From: Dyella terrae
GTDB taxonomy: Bacteria > Pseudomonadota > Gammaproteobacteria > Xanthomonadales > Rhodanobacteraceae
Length of the DNA stretch: 64,000 nucleotides
Assembly: GCF_022394535.1 (NCBI RefSeq)
Contig: NZ_CP089414.1
Coordinates: forward strand, 4,898,001 to 4,962,000
Reading direction: 5' to 3'
Every line of letters starts with the position of its first letter. The first letter of the stretch is position 1. Both the position numbers and the translations under genes were made by a program. Positions 29,398-37,848 of the stretch are shown here, piece after piece. A model generated the notes under the pieces. It did no database searches and had not been told where the DNA came from. It worked only from the letters and a program-made list of their open reading frames with translations.

Positions 29398-31818
29398 TTA
29401 TCCCTTGGCGGGAAGTAGTGTCAACGTGTGTTGGTCCGGCCCCGGCAGCAGCGGCGTCGGTCGTCCGTTTACCCAGTCTTCTTCGCCCGCGCCGTGGTAC
29501 GGCGACAGCGGGTTGTCGCTCTGGCCACCGGGCATGTGCAGGATGCTCTGTGCATCGTGACCGGGCATGGCGTCCAGGCGTTCGGAGGCGCCGAAGCCGG
29601 GCGAGACCACGCGGGGCATGTTGTGATCGCCTGCCACGGGCTCGTCGGGCATGTCGAGGAAGCGGCCGATGAAGCCGGGCAGGGCACGCGACAATGGATG
29701 GCGGATGTCCGTGCGGTTGTGTTCACCCCACGTGTGGGCGGCGAGGCCGCCCGGCTGCTTTCCAAGTTCATCCGCTACATCGTGCGCGGCTGCGTTGAGC
29801 AACGCATTCCAGTTGTCGTATTTCGGATCCAGCAGATTCATGGGGCGATCGCGCACCATCGTCCACACCGCGGCTTCGGCATCGACCAAGCCTGGCCAGG
29901 CGAAATCATCGTGCTTGGCTTTCACTTCAGCAACGAAGGGAGCAAGCGCTTTCTCTTTCACCTTGTCGCGGAAGGCGCGTACCAATCGATAGTCCACGCT
30001 GTCGATCGATGCGCGGCCAATCCATGTCGCTGTGAGCTGGCGCAGTTGTTCCAGGTCTGGATCGTGCGTGCCCGCCAACGTGTCCTGCAGCAGGCGCTGC
30101 CAGCGCGTGAGCAGCACGGCGCGGTTGTCGAGCTGCACATCGAGCATGTTGCCAGGGGTGAAACTGTTGCGGGCGCGTAGATCGTCGCGAATCTGCTGTG
30201 CTCGCGCGCCCAGGTCGTGGCCGCCGTTGCCGAGCAGCTCCAGCTCCGCGCCATCGATGGTGCGGTTGTTGGCAGTCCACAGGCGGCCGTCGGCGGGATC
30301 TTCGATGCGTGGGTATTGCGATGCCTCGGCGCACCCCGTCCAGCCAGTGTCAGCAGCGGACCAGTCGGCCGGCAGCTGCGGGTCAAAGCCTTTTCGCAGT
30401 GGAATGCAGGTGCCGGTGACAGTCCAGCCGATATGGCCGGCACTATCGCCGGCGAGCAGATTTTGCGGTGGCATACCCATGCCGGGTGCTAGATCGAGCG
30501 CGGCGTGCGCGCTGTCGGCATGCTCCAGCTGCATCATGCCAAGGTTGTAACCACGCGGTCGGTCGCCGATCCAGGCCAGCGCCAGCGGCGTGCCGTCCAG
30601 GTCCTTGCCCATGATCGGGCCCCAGCGTGTGCCTTCCACTTTCAGGGTGTGGCTGGGAGCGTCCTTAATGCGGATGACTTCGTCGTGCGTCTCGATGGTG
30701 GCCCAACCTTCGGGCACCTTGTAGCGGGAGGTGTCATTCGGGTCGCGCTGCACGCGCACCCAGTCGGCCCAGTCGCCGTAGCTGTTGGTGAAGCCCCAGG
30801 CAACCTGGCCGTTCGAGCCGACCACCAGCGCAGGCGTGCCGGGCAGCGACACGCCGTTGGCGTCGCGTTGGCCGCCGGGTGCGGTGGTATCGGGATAGCG
30901 CAGGCGCACGCGGAACCAGATGTTGGGCACGCGCAGGCTCAGGTGCATGTCGTTCGAGACGATGGCAGCGCCGGTTTCGGTCAGGCTACCGGCAACGGCA
31001 AAGTTGTTGCTGCCCGGTCGCGCCGCATCCAGCGCGGGAAGCAGGGCAGCAGTCACCGCGCTGCTATCACCGCTGGTAGTGGGAGCTGCCTTCCGCAGGT
31101 CGAACACATCGGCGCCTGGGATCACCGGTGGATGCGAGAGATCGCCCTGCAGCGGCGCCTCCCAGTCCGGGTCGGGCGAGAGCAGGAAGTCCGCGACCGG
31201 CGCAGGCAGTACGTTGCGCAACTGGGCCATGTGCAATTCGCGCTCGTCGCGGCCGTCGCCATTGAGGTCCAGGTACATCGCTGCGATGACGAGGAAACTG
31301 TCCTCGGGGCGCCACGCCTGCGGCTTGGTGCTGAGCAACAGGTATTCCCATGGCTTCACATGCAGGTGCGCGAGACCGGCGTTCACGCCCGCGGCGTACA
31401 GGTCCAGCGTGTGCTTCTGGTCCGGGGGCAAGGCTGCATAGGCAGCTTCCGCCACGCTGCGCAGGCGATGACGGCGATGGTTGAGGTCGGTATCCAACGC
31501 CTTCGCACCCACGAGTTCGGACAGTTCGCCCGCCGGTAGGCGGCGCATCAGGTCCATCGCGAAGAAACGCTCCTGCCCATGCACGTAGCCCATGGCGTAA
31601 GTGACGTCGTCGCGGCTCTTGCCCTGGAAGGTGGTCGTGCCCAGTGCGTCGCGGGTGACCGCGACCGCATCGCCAAGGCCAGGGAGCTTCACATCGCCAT
31701 CGAGCTGCGCGCGGCTGCCCGCCAGCAAGAACCACCCGGTGGCGATCGTGCCCAGCACCAGGATCAGCAAAGTCCCAAGAAAGTAACGAAGCCAGCGGAA
31801 ACGTCGGGGTCGGGTCAT
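29398..31818 (-). CDS. Penicillin acylase-family N-terminal nucleophile amidase
   Basis: An 806-residue member of the S45 family, which includes penicillin G acylase and acyl-homoserine-lactone acylases. One N-terminal membrane segment (about residues 12-33) acts as signal or anchor. The alpha-chain part has YAMGYVHGQERFFAMDLMRR (about 74-93). The autocatalytic cut should fall before S270 in RPGSNNFAVAG, making S270 the catalytic N-terminus of the beta chain; the Asn pair after it is conserved. Substrate could be beta-lactams, acyl-homoserine lactones or other N-acyl amides. Convergent with the S9 gene; the NAGPA-domain gene follows on its upstream side. Confidence 0.92.
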   Translation of the reverse strand: MTRPRRFRWLRYFLGTLLILVLGTIATGWFLLAGSRAQLDGDVKLPGLGDAVAVTRDALGTTTFQGKSRDDVTYAMGYVHGQERFFAMDLMRRLPAGELSELVGAKALDTDLNHRRHRLRSVAEAAYAALPPDQKHTLDLYAAGVNAGLAHLHVKPWEYLLLSTKPQAWRPEDSFLVIAAMYLDLNGDGRDERELHMAQLRNVLPAPVADFLLSPDPDWEAPLQGDLSHPPVIPGADVFDLRKAAPTTSGDSSAVTAALLPALDAARPGSNNFAVAGSLTETGAAIVSNDMHLSLRVPNIWFRVRLRYPDTTAPGGQRDANGVSLPGTPALVVGSNGQVAWGFTNSYGDWADWVRVQRDPNDTSRYKVPEGWATIETHDEVIRIKDAPSHTLKVEGTRWGPIMGKDLDGTPLALAWIGDRPRGYNLGMMQLEHADSAHAALDLAPGMGMPPQNLLAGDSAGHIGWTVTGTCIPLRKGFDPQLPADWSAADTGWTGCAEASQYPRIEDPADGRLWTANNRTIDGAELELLGNGGHDLGARAQQIRDDLRARNSFTPGNMLDVQLDNRAVLLTRWQRLLQDTLAGTHDPDLEQLRQLTATWIGRASIDSVDYRLVRAFRDKVKEKALAPFVAEVKAKHDDFAWPGLVDAEAAVWTMVRDRPMNLLDPKYDNWNALLNAAAHDVADELGKQPGGLAAHTWGEHNRTDIRHPLSRALPGFIGRFLDMPDEPVAGDHNMPRVVSPGFGASERLDAMPGHDAQSILHMPGGQSDNPLSPYHGAGEEDWVNGRPTPLLPGPDQHTLTLLPAKG

Positions 31819-31870
31819 GGCGCGAGTGGCTTGGTCCGGAAGAAGGAGGAAAGACCGCCGACGTGCGCGG

Positions 31871-32686
31871 TCATGGCGTGGATTGCGAAAACACCGCGAA
31901 GATCCCGGCGTAGGGCTTCACCATGAACGTGGGCGCGCCGGCGTAGCCTTCACCCTCCACATAGAACTGCGAAATGGTGCCATCCAGGTACAACGCGTCG
32001 CGGCAGCCGATTTCTTCCTTGAACAGTCGCGCGAAGGTGTGGAAATTCACCGGCGCCTCGCTCACGGCGAACACGACGTGGTGTGGGGTTTTCGCACACA
32101 CGCCGCTGCGCCACTTGAGGCTGTTGGAGTCGTCGATGAACTGATCGTTGAGCTTGCCATCGATTACCAGCATGGGGCCGGACTGGCTGGCCCATTGGGC
32201 CGTTTTCCCCGCCGCCTTGAACGCGGCGCTGGTCTGCACGGCGGCGTGGCCGTCGGGATAGATGGCAAATACGCCGTTGGGTAGCAGCGAAAAATTGCCC
32301 GAAGCGGGATTGCCGTGGGCAAGGTTGAGTGGCACCGAGGTCTTGCCGTTCTCCACGTACAGGCCCAGTGGCGCGAACTGGCGGTCGTAGATGCCTGCAT
32401 TGGCGGCGAACAGCATGCGGCGGTTATGCGACATACCCCATTGGCGCAACGCATTGATGGTGCCGAAAGGCTCGCCGCTTTCCGGGTCCTTCCAATGCAG
32501 GCTGAGCGTTTCACGCTTCAGGTCGATGCTGACTAAGCGGAAGTTCTGGCCCTCGAAAATCTCTTCCTTGCTGGTTACCGGTTGCGCCTGGTGGTCACAG
32601 CCCGCTGCCAGCACAACGGCACAGGGCAGCAACCAGCGCAGCGAACGGCGCAGACAGGGCAAGAGGTGGCCTGAGACGATGGACAT
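31871..32686 (-). CDS. Phosphodiester glycosidase (NAGPA-domain) lipoprotein
   Basis: A 271-residue protein with an N-terminal hydrophobic segment ending in LAAGC, a lipobox, so it is probably a lipoprotein. The rest matches the NAGPA / DUF2233 family, with the blocks FAANAGIYD, QSGPMLVIDGKLND, VVFAVSE and RDALYLDGTISQFY. Family members cleave phosphodiester-linked sugars or act in exopolysaccharide metabolism; the substrate here is unknown. The ATG at 32686 was chosen because it begins the signal sequence; a longer frame exists. It lies just upstream of the penicillin acylase-like gene on the same strand, possibly as one transcript. Confidence 0.85.
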   Translation of the reverse strand: MSIVSGHLLPCLRRSLRWLLPCAVVLAAGCDHQAQPVTSKEEIFEGQNFRLVSIDLKRETLSLHWKDPESGEPFGTINALRQWGMSHNRRMLFAANAGIYDRQFAPLGLYVENGKTSVPLNLAHGNPASGNFSLLPNGVFAIYPDGHAAVQTSAAFKAAGKTAQWASQSGPMLVIDGKLNDQFIDDSNSLKWRSGVCAKTPHHVVFAVSEAPVNFHTFARLFKEEIGCRDALYLDGTISQFYVEGEGYAGAPTFMVKPYAGIFAVFSQSTP

Positions 32687-32799
32687 GCCACGATGGTCGC
32701 CGCCCAGACCGGGCGGATGCAAGTCCGGCGAGACGCATGATTGAAGAAAGGAAGCCAGCTAGCATGTCTGGCCATCCCCATAGAGCTAGGGAGCGGCGC

Positions 32800-33165
32800 A
32801 TGCGTGATCTGGATACGGTGGAGATCAAGGCCTTCGTCCCAGCGCGGGACTACGCGCTCAGCCAGGCGTTCTACCGCGACTTGGGCTTCGAGGAGGGCTG
32901 GTCCGATAGCAACCTCACCTACTTCCGGCGCGGCCACACCAGCTTCCTGCTGCAGAACTTCTACGAGGAGGCGTTGGCGGGAAACTTCATGATGCACTTG
33001 CTCGTGGCGAACGTGGATGCATGGTGGGCGCACGTACAGGACTGCGCCGTCATTGACCGCTATGGCGTGCGGTTTGTGCAGCCGCAGGATCAGCCTTGGC
33101 GCATGCGCGACTTCGTGCTGACCGATCCTAGCGGGGTACTGTGGCGGATCGCGCAGAACCTCTGA
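32800..33165 (+). CDS. Glyoxalase/bleomycin-resistance (VOC) family protein
   Basis: A single VOC module of 121 residues, starting RDLDTVEIKAFVPARDYALSQ and with the paired beta-alpha-beta halves typical of the fold (FYRDLGFEEGW; then VNVDAWWAHV-like ANVDAWWAHVQ; and FVLTDPSGVLWRI at the end). Members bind a metal and act as glyoxalases, dioxygenases or antibiotic-binding proteins, usually as dimers. The metal ligands are not obvious in this copy. The ATG at 32800 has GGGAG about six bases upstream and is preferred over in-frame starts at 32737 and 32764. Confidence 0.82.
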   Translation: MRDLDTVEIKAFVPARDYALSQAFYRDLGFEEGWSDSNLTYFRRGHTSFLLQNFYEEALAGNFMMHLLVANVDAWWAHVQDCAVIDRYGVRFVQPQDQPWRMRDFVLTDPSGVLWRIAQNL

Positions 33166-33211
33166 CACCCTGCCTGACTATACTGGCCGCTTTCCCCACC
33201 GTAGCGTATCG

Positions 33212-33700
33212 ATGCCATACACACCCATCGTCGCGACTCTCGGCTATGTGTTGTCGCCGGATCGTCGGCAAGTCCTCATGATCCACCGCAACTCGCGGCC
33301 CGATGACATGCATCTGGGCAAGTACAACGGGCTGGGTGGCAAGATGGAGCCCGAGGAAGACATTGCCGCCTGCATGCGCCGCGAGATTCTCGAGGAGGCT
33401 GGCATCATTTGCGAGTCGATGTCGCTGCGCGGCACGCTCAACTGGCCTGGTTTCGGCAAGCAAGGCGAAGACTGGCTGGGTTTCATCTTCGTGATCGACC
33501 GCTACAGCGGCACGCCCCTCACTTCCAACCCGGAGGGCACACTGGAGTGGGTGCCCGTCGACCGGTTGATGGAGCTGCCGATGTGGGAGGGCGACCGCCA
33601 CTTTTTGCCGCTGGTGTTCGACGGTGACCCGCGGCCGTTCCATGGGGTGATGCCGTACAAAGACGGTCGCATGCAGTCCTGGGCGTTTTCGCGGCTGTGA
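33212..33700 (+). CDS. Nudix hydrolase, 8-oxo-dGTP diphosphatase (MutT/MTH1-like)
   Basis: A 162-residue Nudix protein with a complete box from GGKMEPEEDIAACMRREI into LEEAGI (about residues 42-65). The following GFGKQGEDWLGFIFVIDRYSG and the late VPVDRLMELPMWEGDR sequence are typical of the branch that removes oxidised purine nucleotides. It overlaps the second Nudix gene by four bases (GTGA). It is not the usual mutT that lies near secA. Function is by family resemblance. Confidence 0.88.
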   Translation: MPYTPIVATLGYVLSPDRRQVLMIHRNSRPDDMHLGKYNGLGGKMEPEEDIAACMRREILEEAGIICESMSLRGTLNWPGFGKQGEDWLGFIFVIDRYSGTPLTSNPEGTLEWVPVDRLMELPMWEGDRHFLPLVFDGDPRPFHGVMPYKDGRMQSWAFSRL

Positions 33701-34101
33701 GCGGACAGATCATCCGCATCGTTGCTGCGGTGATCCGCGATGAACAGGGCAGGGTGTTGATGGTGCGTAAGCGTGGCGCGGCCGTATGGCAGCAGCCGGG
33801 TGGCAAGCGCGACGCGGATGATCACGATGACTTGCACACGTTGGCGCGTGAGCTGCACGAGGAACTGGGGTGCGTCATGCGGCGTGAGGGTGCGCGATGG
33901 TTGGGGCGGTTCAGCGCACCGGCGGCTAATGAGCTTGGGCATGTCGTTGAGGCCGAGGTTTACGAGGTCGCAGCGGACGGGCTTTTCGTTGCTCGGGCGG
34001 AGATTGAGGCGGTGTGCTGGGTCGACCCGGTGACGCCGGGTGATTTGTTGATTGCCCAGTTGAGTCGGGAGTCGATTTTGCCGTTGGTGGCGGGGGCGTA
34101 G
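33697..34101 (+). CDS. Nudix-fold hydrolase with non-standard Nudix box
   Basis: A 134-residue protein starting at GTG 33697 inside the stop codon of the first Nudix gene. It has the Nudix fold sequence IIRIVAAVIRDEQGRVLMVRK and QQPGGKR, but the box reads GGKRDADDHDDLHTLARELHEELGC: the first Glu is replaced by Asp and there is one extra residue before REL. The EExG metal-binding part is kept. It may be an active hydrolase with a changed substrate, or a weak one. Translational coupling suggests both Nudix proteins are made together. Confidence 0.82.
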   Translation: MSGQIIRIVAAVIRDEQGRVLMVRKRGAAVWQQPGGKRDADDHDDLHTLARELHEELGCVMRREGARWLGRFSAPAANELGHVVEAEVYEVAADGLFVARAEIEAVCWVDPVTPGDLLIAQLSRESILPLVAGA

Positions 34102-34140
34102 GGTTGGGGTGAGGGGTCAATCTGACCTCGCGGCTTCATA

Positions 34141-35045
34141 AGAGCCGTCATCCCTGCGAAGGCAGGGATCCAGTGACGTTGCTTTCGGTTGTCGCGAGAC
34201 GGCGACCTGGCTCGCCTGCGGCGGGCGTTTCGCCCTCCTACCGGAGGCCGAGTCACTTTTCTTTGCATGCCCACGCACGCGCAGGAGCGCGTGCGAACGG
34301 CGAAGCCGGCCCGAAGGGCGGAGGGCAGGATGCCCGGAGTAAAGAAAGTAACCCGAAGAAAGGGCACCCCCACTTGGCGCTGGCCGGTGAAGCCGGCCAG
34401 TTCGTGAGGGGTGGCCGGGCTTTTCGATGGGGCTCCTGCCCCGGCGAAAAGGGATCGGCATCCCTGCCGATCCCCCCTGCGGGCCTTCTCGTCCACCCCT
34501 CACCGCCGCACAGGGGGCCCGACGGTCAAAGGCGAAGGCGGACGGCTCGTGCAGCTGCGCTGCACATCGCGGCAGGTCGCGTTGCTCCTGCTTTAGTGCA
34601 GAAAGGCAAGGCAGACGGACACCGCAGTTACGTGGCGAGCTCTCCACAGGGGTAGGGAAGCGTAGCGCTCTCTTTCCCTAGCCTCAGCGATCGGGAAGCG
34701 TAGCGAAGCCTGCTTTAAGTCCTCTCCGCGACGGCACGTTGCGAAGCGCATTGAAGTACCCGCTGTGTAGAGGCGGAGGTTGCCAAGCAACGAACTGCCT
34801 CAACCGTTCGGGCTTATCCCATCGACATGCTGCGAGCGTTGGCCTATCAGGCCATTTCTTTGGGTTACTTTTCTTTGGACCAACAAAGAAAAGTGACCCG
34901 CCCTCCGGCAGGAGGTCGAAACGCCCGCTGCGTAAGCGGCCAGATTGCGGGAACGTACGAGGCGACAACCGAACCCACGGCTACTGGATCCCTGCCTACG
35001 CAGGGATGACGGTTTCATCGAAACGCTGAGGCGAGCACCCACCCC
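34141..35045. repeat. Compound intergenic repeat, copy A (about 0.9 kb with inverted ends)
   Basis: A non-coding element filling the gap between the second Nudix gene and the ketosynthase gene. Its two ends are imperfect inverted repeats of about 130-145 bases: left 34141-34265 and right 34882-35025 share the palindrome gtcatccctgcg..aggcagggatcca, then cggttgtcgc, then gcgggcgtttcg, cctcc..ccggagg and cacttttctttg. Between them lie many GC-rich hairpins, for example around 34417-34480 and 34862-34900. The same sequence returns in opposite orientation from about 63335. All apparent ORFs inside are low-complexity and run in every frame, so I call none of them genes. Confidence 0.85.
34862..34900. 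repeat. Strong hairpin inside repeat copy A
   Basis: gggttacttttctttg and caaagaaaagtgaccc pair over 16 bases with one mismatch around a 7-base centre. It has poly-purine/pyrimidine arms like a bidirectional terminator and may isolate the flanking genes from each other's transcription. Confidence 0.7.
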
Positions 35046-35085
35046 TCACCCAAACCCTCTCCCCGGAGGTGAGAGGGAGCAAACC

Positions 35086-36300
35086 TCACCCCATGCGCCT
35101 AACTGCGACCACCGCATTCAACCCGCCAAAAGCAAACGAGTTACTGATCGCCACATCCACCTTCCGCTCCCGCGCCACATTCGGCACATAGTCGAGGTCG
35201 CAGGCTGGATCGGGTTCGAGGTAATTGATCGTGGGCGGCACGATACCGTCATGAATCGCGCCAATGGCCGCCACCAGTTCCAGTGCACCACCAGCGCCGA
35301 GCGCGTGGCCGTGCATCGCCTTGGTGGAGGACACCAGCAGCTCCCGCGCGTGTGCGCCGAACACGCGATGGATGGCACGCGTCTCGGTGCTGTCGTTGGC
35401 TACGGTGCCGGTGCCGTGGGCGTTGATGTAGTCCACGTCTTCCGGTGACAGGGCGCCATCGCGCAGGGCCATGTTCATCGCGGCGGCTGCGCCGACGTCG
35501 GATGGCGCGGCGATATCACCTGCGTCCGAACTCATGCCGGTGCCGACCAGTTCGCAGATGATTTCCGCACCGCGCTTCTGCGCCGATTCGAGTGTTTCGA
35601 TGACGTACATGGCTGCACCTTCGCCCAGCACCAAGCCGCGACGGCCCTTGCTGAAGGGGCGGCAGGTGTCGGGTGCGAGCACACGCATGGCTTCCCATGC
35701 GCGCAGCGTACCTAGCGTGATGCAGGCTTCGGTACCGCCGACCACCGCGGCATCGACCATGCCGGAGCGGATCATCATCGCGGCTTGTGCGAATGCGTGA
35801 TTGGAGGACGCACAGGCACTCGCCACCACGAAGGCAGGGCCGGTGATGCCGTAAACCATGCTCACCTGGCTGGCCGGTGCGTTCATCATCATGCGCACGA
35901 TGCCAAGCGGGTGGAATCGGCCCTGATGTTCACCGTAAAGACGCTCGTAGAGATCGTCGCGTGTCGTTTCGCCACCAACGCCCGTGCCGATGACCACCGC
36001 TGTGCGCGTTCCGGCCTCGCCCTGAAAGCTGATTCCCGATTGGCGAATGGCCTCGTTGGCCGCGATCAGGGCGTACTCGCTGAACGGGTCCAATAGCGTG
36101 CGGCGTGCTTCATCGAAGAAGTTGGCGGGATCGTAATCCGCGACTTCCGCCGCGATGCCGCCGTTACGCAGCTGTCCGGGCTGGATGTGGTGGATCGGGC
36201 CGATGCCGGCCCGGCCTTCGGTCATCGCTTTCCATACGGAAGGCGCGTCGTGGCCGAGCGCGCAGATCGCGCCCATGCCGGTGATCACGATGCGGCGCAT
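35086..36300 (-). CDS. Beta-ketoacyl-ACP synthase II-type enzyme (accessory)
   Basis: A 404-residue thiolase-fold ketosynthase with the complete C-H-H triad: C163 in ASACASSNHA, H295 in NAHGTGT and H332 in KAMHGHALGAGG. The sequence starts RRIVITGMGAICALGHD. It condenses malonyl-ACP with an acyl primer. It is paired only with a dedicated ACP three bases upstream, not with fabD, fabG or acpP as the housekeeping fabF would be. This and the other genes nearby indicate a specialised acyl chain rather than bulk fatty acid synthesis. The gatekeeper region differs somewhat from FabF, but chain-length preference is unknown. Confidence 0.9.
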   Translation of the reverse strand: MRRIVITGMGAICALGHDAPSVWKAMTEGRAGIGPIHHIQPGQLRNGGIAAEVADYDPANFFDEARRTLLDPFSEYALIAANEAIRQSGISFQGEAGTRTAVVIGTGVGGETTRDDLYERLYGEHQGRFHPLGIVRMMMNAPASQVSMVYGITGPAFVVASACASSNHAFAQAAMMIRSGMVDAAVVGGTEACITLGTLRAWEAMRVLAPDTCRPFSKGRRGLVLGEGAAMYVIETLESAQKRGAEIICELVGTGMSSDAGDIAAPSDVGAAAAMNMALRDGALSPEDVDYINAHGTGTVANDSTETRAIHRVFGAHARELLVSSTKAMHGHALGAGGALELVAAIGAIHDGIVPPTINYLEPDPACDLDYVPNVARERKVDVAISNSFAFGGLNAVVAVRRMG

Positions 36301-36303
36301 GAG

Positions 36304-36555
36304 TTATTCGCTGGCCTTCTGGGCAACCTGACGCTCGATGGCTTCGACGAGCTGGCCGACGGTACCGTTATCGAAGTCGGTGTCTTCGTTGGGCAGGTTG
36401 ATGTTGAAGTGCTCTTCGATGTCGAAGATCACTTCGATGGCGTCCAGGGAAGCGATGCCCAGATCCTTCAGGGTGGACTCCGGCTTGATCGTGTCGAGCT
36501 CGATCTTGGCCTGCTTGGCGATGATGTCGAAGGTTTCCTGCTGAACATTGCTCAT
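36304..36555 (-). CDS. Dedicated acyl carrier protein
   Basis: An 83-residue acidic ACP. The phosphopantetheine Ser is S36 in GIASLDAIEV; the residue before it is Ala rather than the near-universal Asp of DSL. The helix II EVIFDIEEHFN and the acidic DTDFDNGTVGQL region are typical of ACPs. The ATG at 36555 gives the usual start; seven earlier in-frame codons are non-conserved. It stands first in a two-gene minus operon with the ketosynthase (three bases between) and divergent to the FemAB-like gene, sharing a 234-base promoter region with a small palindrome. Confidence 0.9.
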   Translation of the reverse strand: MSNVQQETFDIIAKQAKIELDTIKPESTLKDLGIASLDAIEVIFDIEEHFNINLPNEDTDFDNGTVGQLVEAIERQVAQKASE

Positions 36556-36612
36556 GTTTGCTTTCCTGATTCCCATAGCGCCGGGTCACGTGGCATCCCC
36601 CCCGGATACCAT

Positions 36613-36641
36613 TACCCAAGCCTGACGAACCGTCAGGACAA
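36613..36641 (-). promoter_or_regulatory. Candidate promoter and operator for the ACP-ketosynthase operon
   Basis: On minus, TTGTCC (36636-36641) could be a -35 with a poor -10 about 17-19 bases on (TGGGTA/GGTAAT). Between them lies cctgacg-aac-cgtcagg (36621-36637), a 7-bp inverted repeat, a plausible repressor site. The promoter hexamers are weak matches, so this is tentative. Confidence 0.4.
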
Positions 36642-36789
36642 AGTCCAGAACGCTACCTCACAAAGCAGCACGTTCCATGCTCCCCCTGGTGCCTTTCACC
36701 AGTCTTTTCGGTGGCAAAAGCCTCGCTGACCGTGCTTGGGTGGGGTGGGGCGTCGTATCCTATGGCCTTGTGACTCGTGGGACTGTCGC

Positions 36790-37848
36790 GTGCGGTACCT
36801 CAATCAGCTCGAGCCGGACGCACTGGTGGCCCGGTTCGACGAACATCCACCTATCGATTTCAGTGTCATGCGGGTCGCGGATACGCCGGCCTTCGTCGCG
36901 CCGTTTGATCTCTTGACTACCGCCGACGATGACGTACGGAAAAAGCTGACGGGGGCTCCAGGCTATCGCTGGTGGGGTCGCTTGTTGCGCTGGCGTACGG
37001 CGTTTGTGGGGACTACGGTGTCCGAGTACGCGCTGTTTCCCCGCGATGCGCAGCCTGACGTATTGGCCAAAGCCTTGCGCGAGCAACTGGGCCGCCGCCA
37101 GCGGCTGATGATCGTGAAAGACGTTCCGCAGGCATCCCCTCTGTTTGACCGTGCCACCAACGATTGGTGCGCACAGTTCATGGAGGCCTGTGATTCGAAC
37201 GGTTTTGTGCTGCTCGAAGGACAGGCACTGGCCTATGTCCCGATCGATTTTCAGAGCGAAGACGAATACCTCGCGCGCCTGTCGTCCGGCCGGCGCAAGG
37301 ACATTCGCCGCAAGTTGCGCAAGCGTGACGACGTGGCAGTGGAAGCCATCCGTTGTGGCGACGCTGTATTCGATGACGATGCCGTCATTGATGCCTACTA
37401 CGCGCTTTATGAGAACGTCTTCGCACAAAGCGAGATCCACTTCGACAAACTCAGTCGCGACTTTTTCGCCGCCGTGCTGCGCGACGTGTCGAACGGCGGC
37501 GTGGTGTTCGTGTATCGCCACGAGGGCGTGATGATCGGCTGGAACCTCTGCTTTGTGGTGGAAGGCAAGTTGATCGATAAATACGTGGGCTTTGCCTATC
37601 CGCAGGCACGCGAGCAAAACCTCTACTTCACCAGCTGGTTCCACAACCTGGCATTCGCGCGTGAACAAGGGCTGACGCATTACGTGGCGGGCTGGACCGA
37701 TCCGCAGATCAAGTCGTATCTGGGCGCACAATTCACCCTGACGCGGCACGCGATCTATCTGCGCAATCCGCTGTTGCGAGCAGCCGCGCGCAAGTTGGGC
37801 AAATTCTTCGAGAGCGACAGCCAATGGGCAGCGAATGAACAGGCGTGA
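36790..37848 (+). CDS. FemAB/GNAT-like acyltransferase-fold protein
   Basis: A 352-residue protein resembling the BioF2/FemAB-like group of GNAT-fold transferases (peptidogalycan recognition type). Features include LMIVKDVPQASPLFD, the basic stretch LSSGRRKDIRRKLRKRDD (about 175-192), YYALYENVFAQSEIHFDKLSRDFF and the late block GGVVFVYRHEGVMIGWNLCFVV, typical of the second GNAT domain. Such proteins transfer acyl or aminoacyl groups. The start is uncertain: GTG 36790 is given, with non-ATG starts possible earlier (36736). It overlaps the arginase-like gene by 14 bases, so the two are probably translated together. Confidence 0.75.
   Translation: MRYLNQLEPDALVARFDEHPPIDFSVMRVADTPAFVAPFDLLTTADDDVRKKLTGAPGYRWWGRLLRWRTAFVGTTVSEYALFPRDAQPDVLAKALREQLGRRQRLMIVKDVPQASPLFDRATNDWCAQFMEACDSNGFVLLEGQALAYVPIDFQSEDEYLARLSSGRRKDIRRKLRKRDDVAVEAIRCGDAVFDDDAVIDAYYALYENVFAQSEIHFDKLSRDFFAAVLRDVSNGGVVFVYRHEGVMIGWNLCFVVEGKLIDKYVGFAYPQAREQNLYFTSWFHNLAFAREQGLTHYVAGWTDPQIKSYLGAQFTLTRHAIYLRNPLLRAAARKLGKFFESDSQWAANEQA

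Noticed and set aside
33697..34101. Second Nudix gene as part of the repeat element
   Set aside because: It has a coherent Nudix fold and is coupled to the first gene; the repeat begins about 40 bases past its stop codon.
34160..34655. Several overlapping open frames inside repeat copy A (and 63413-63886 in copy B)
   Set aside because: They occur in nearly all frames, are Arg/Gly/Pro/Ser-rich, and follow the repeat sequence; familiar as artefacts of this kind of repeat.
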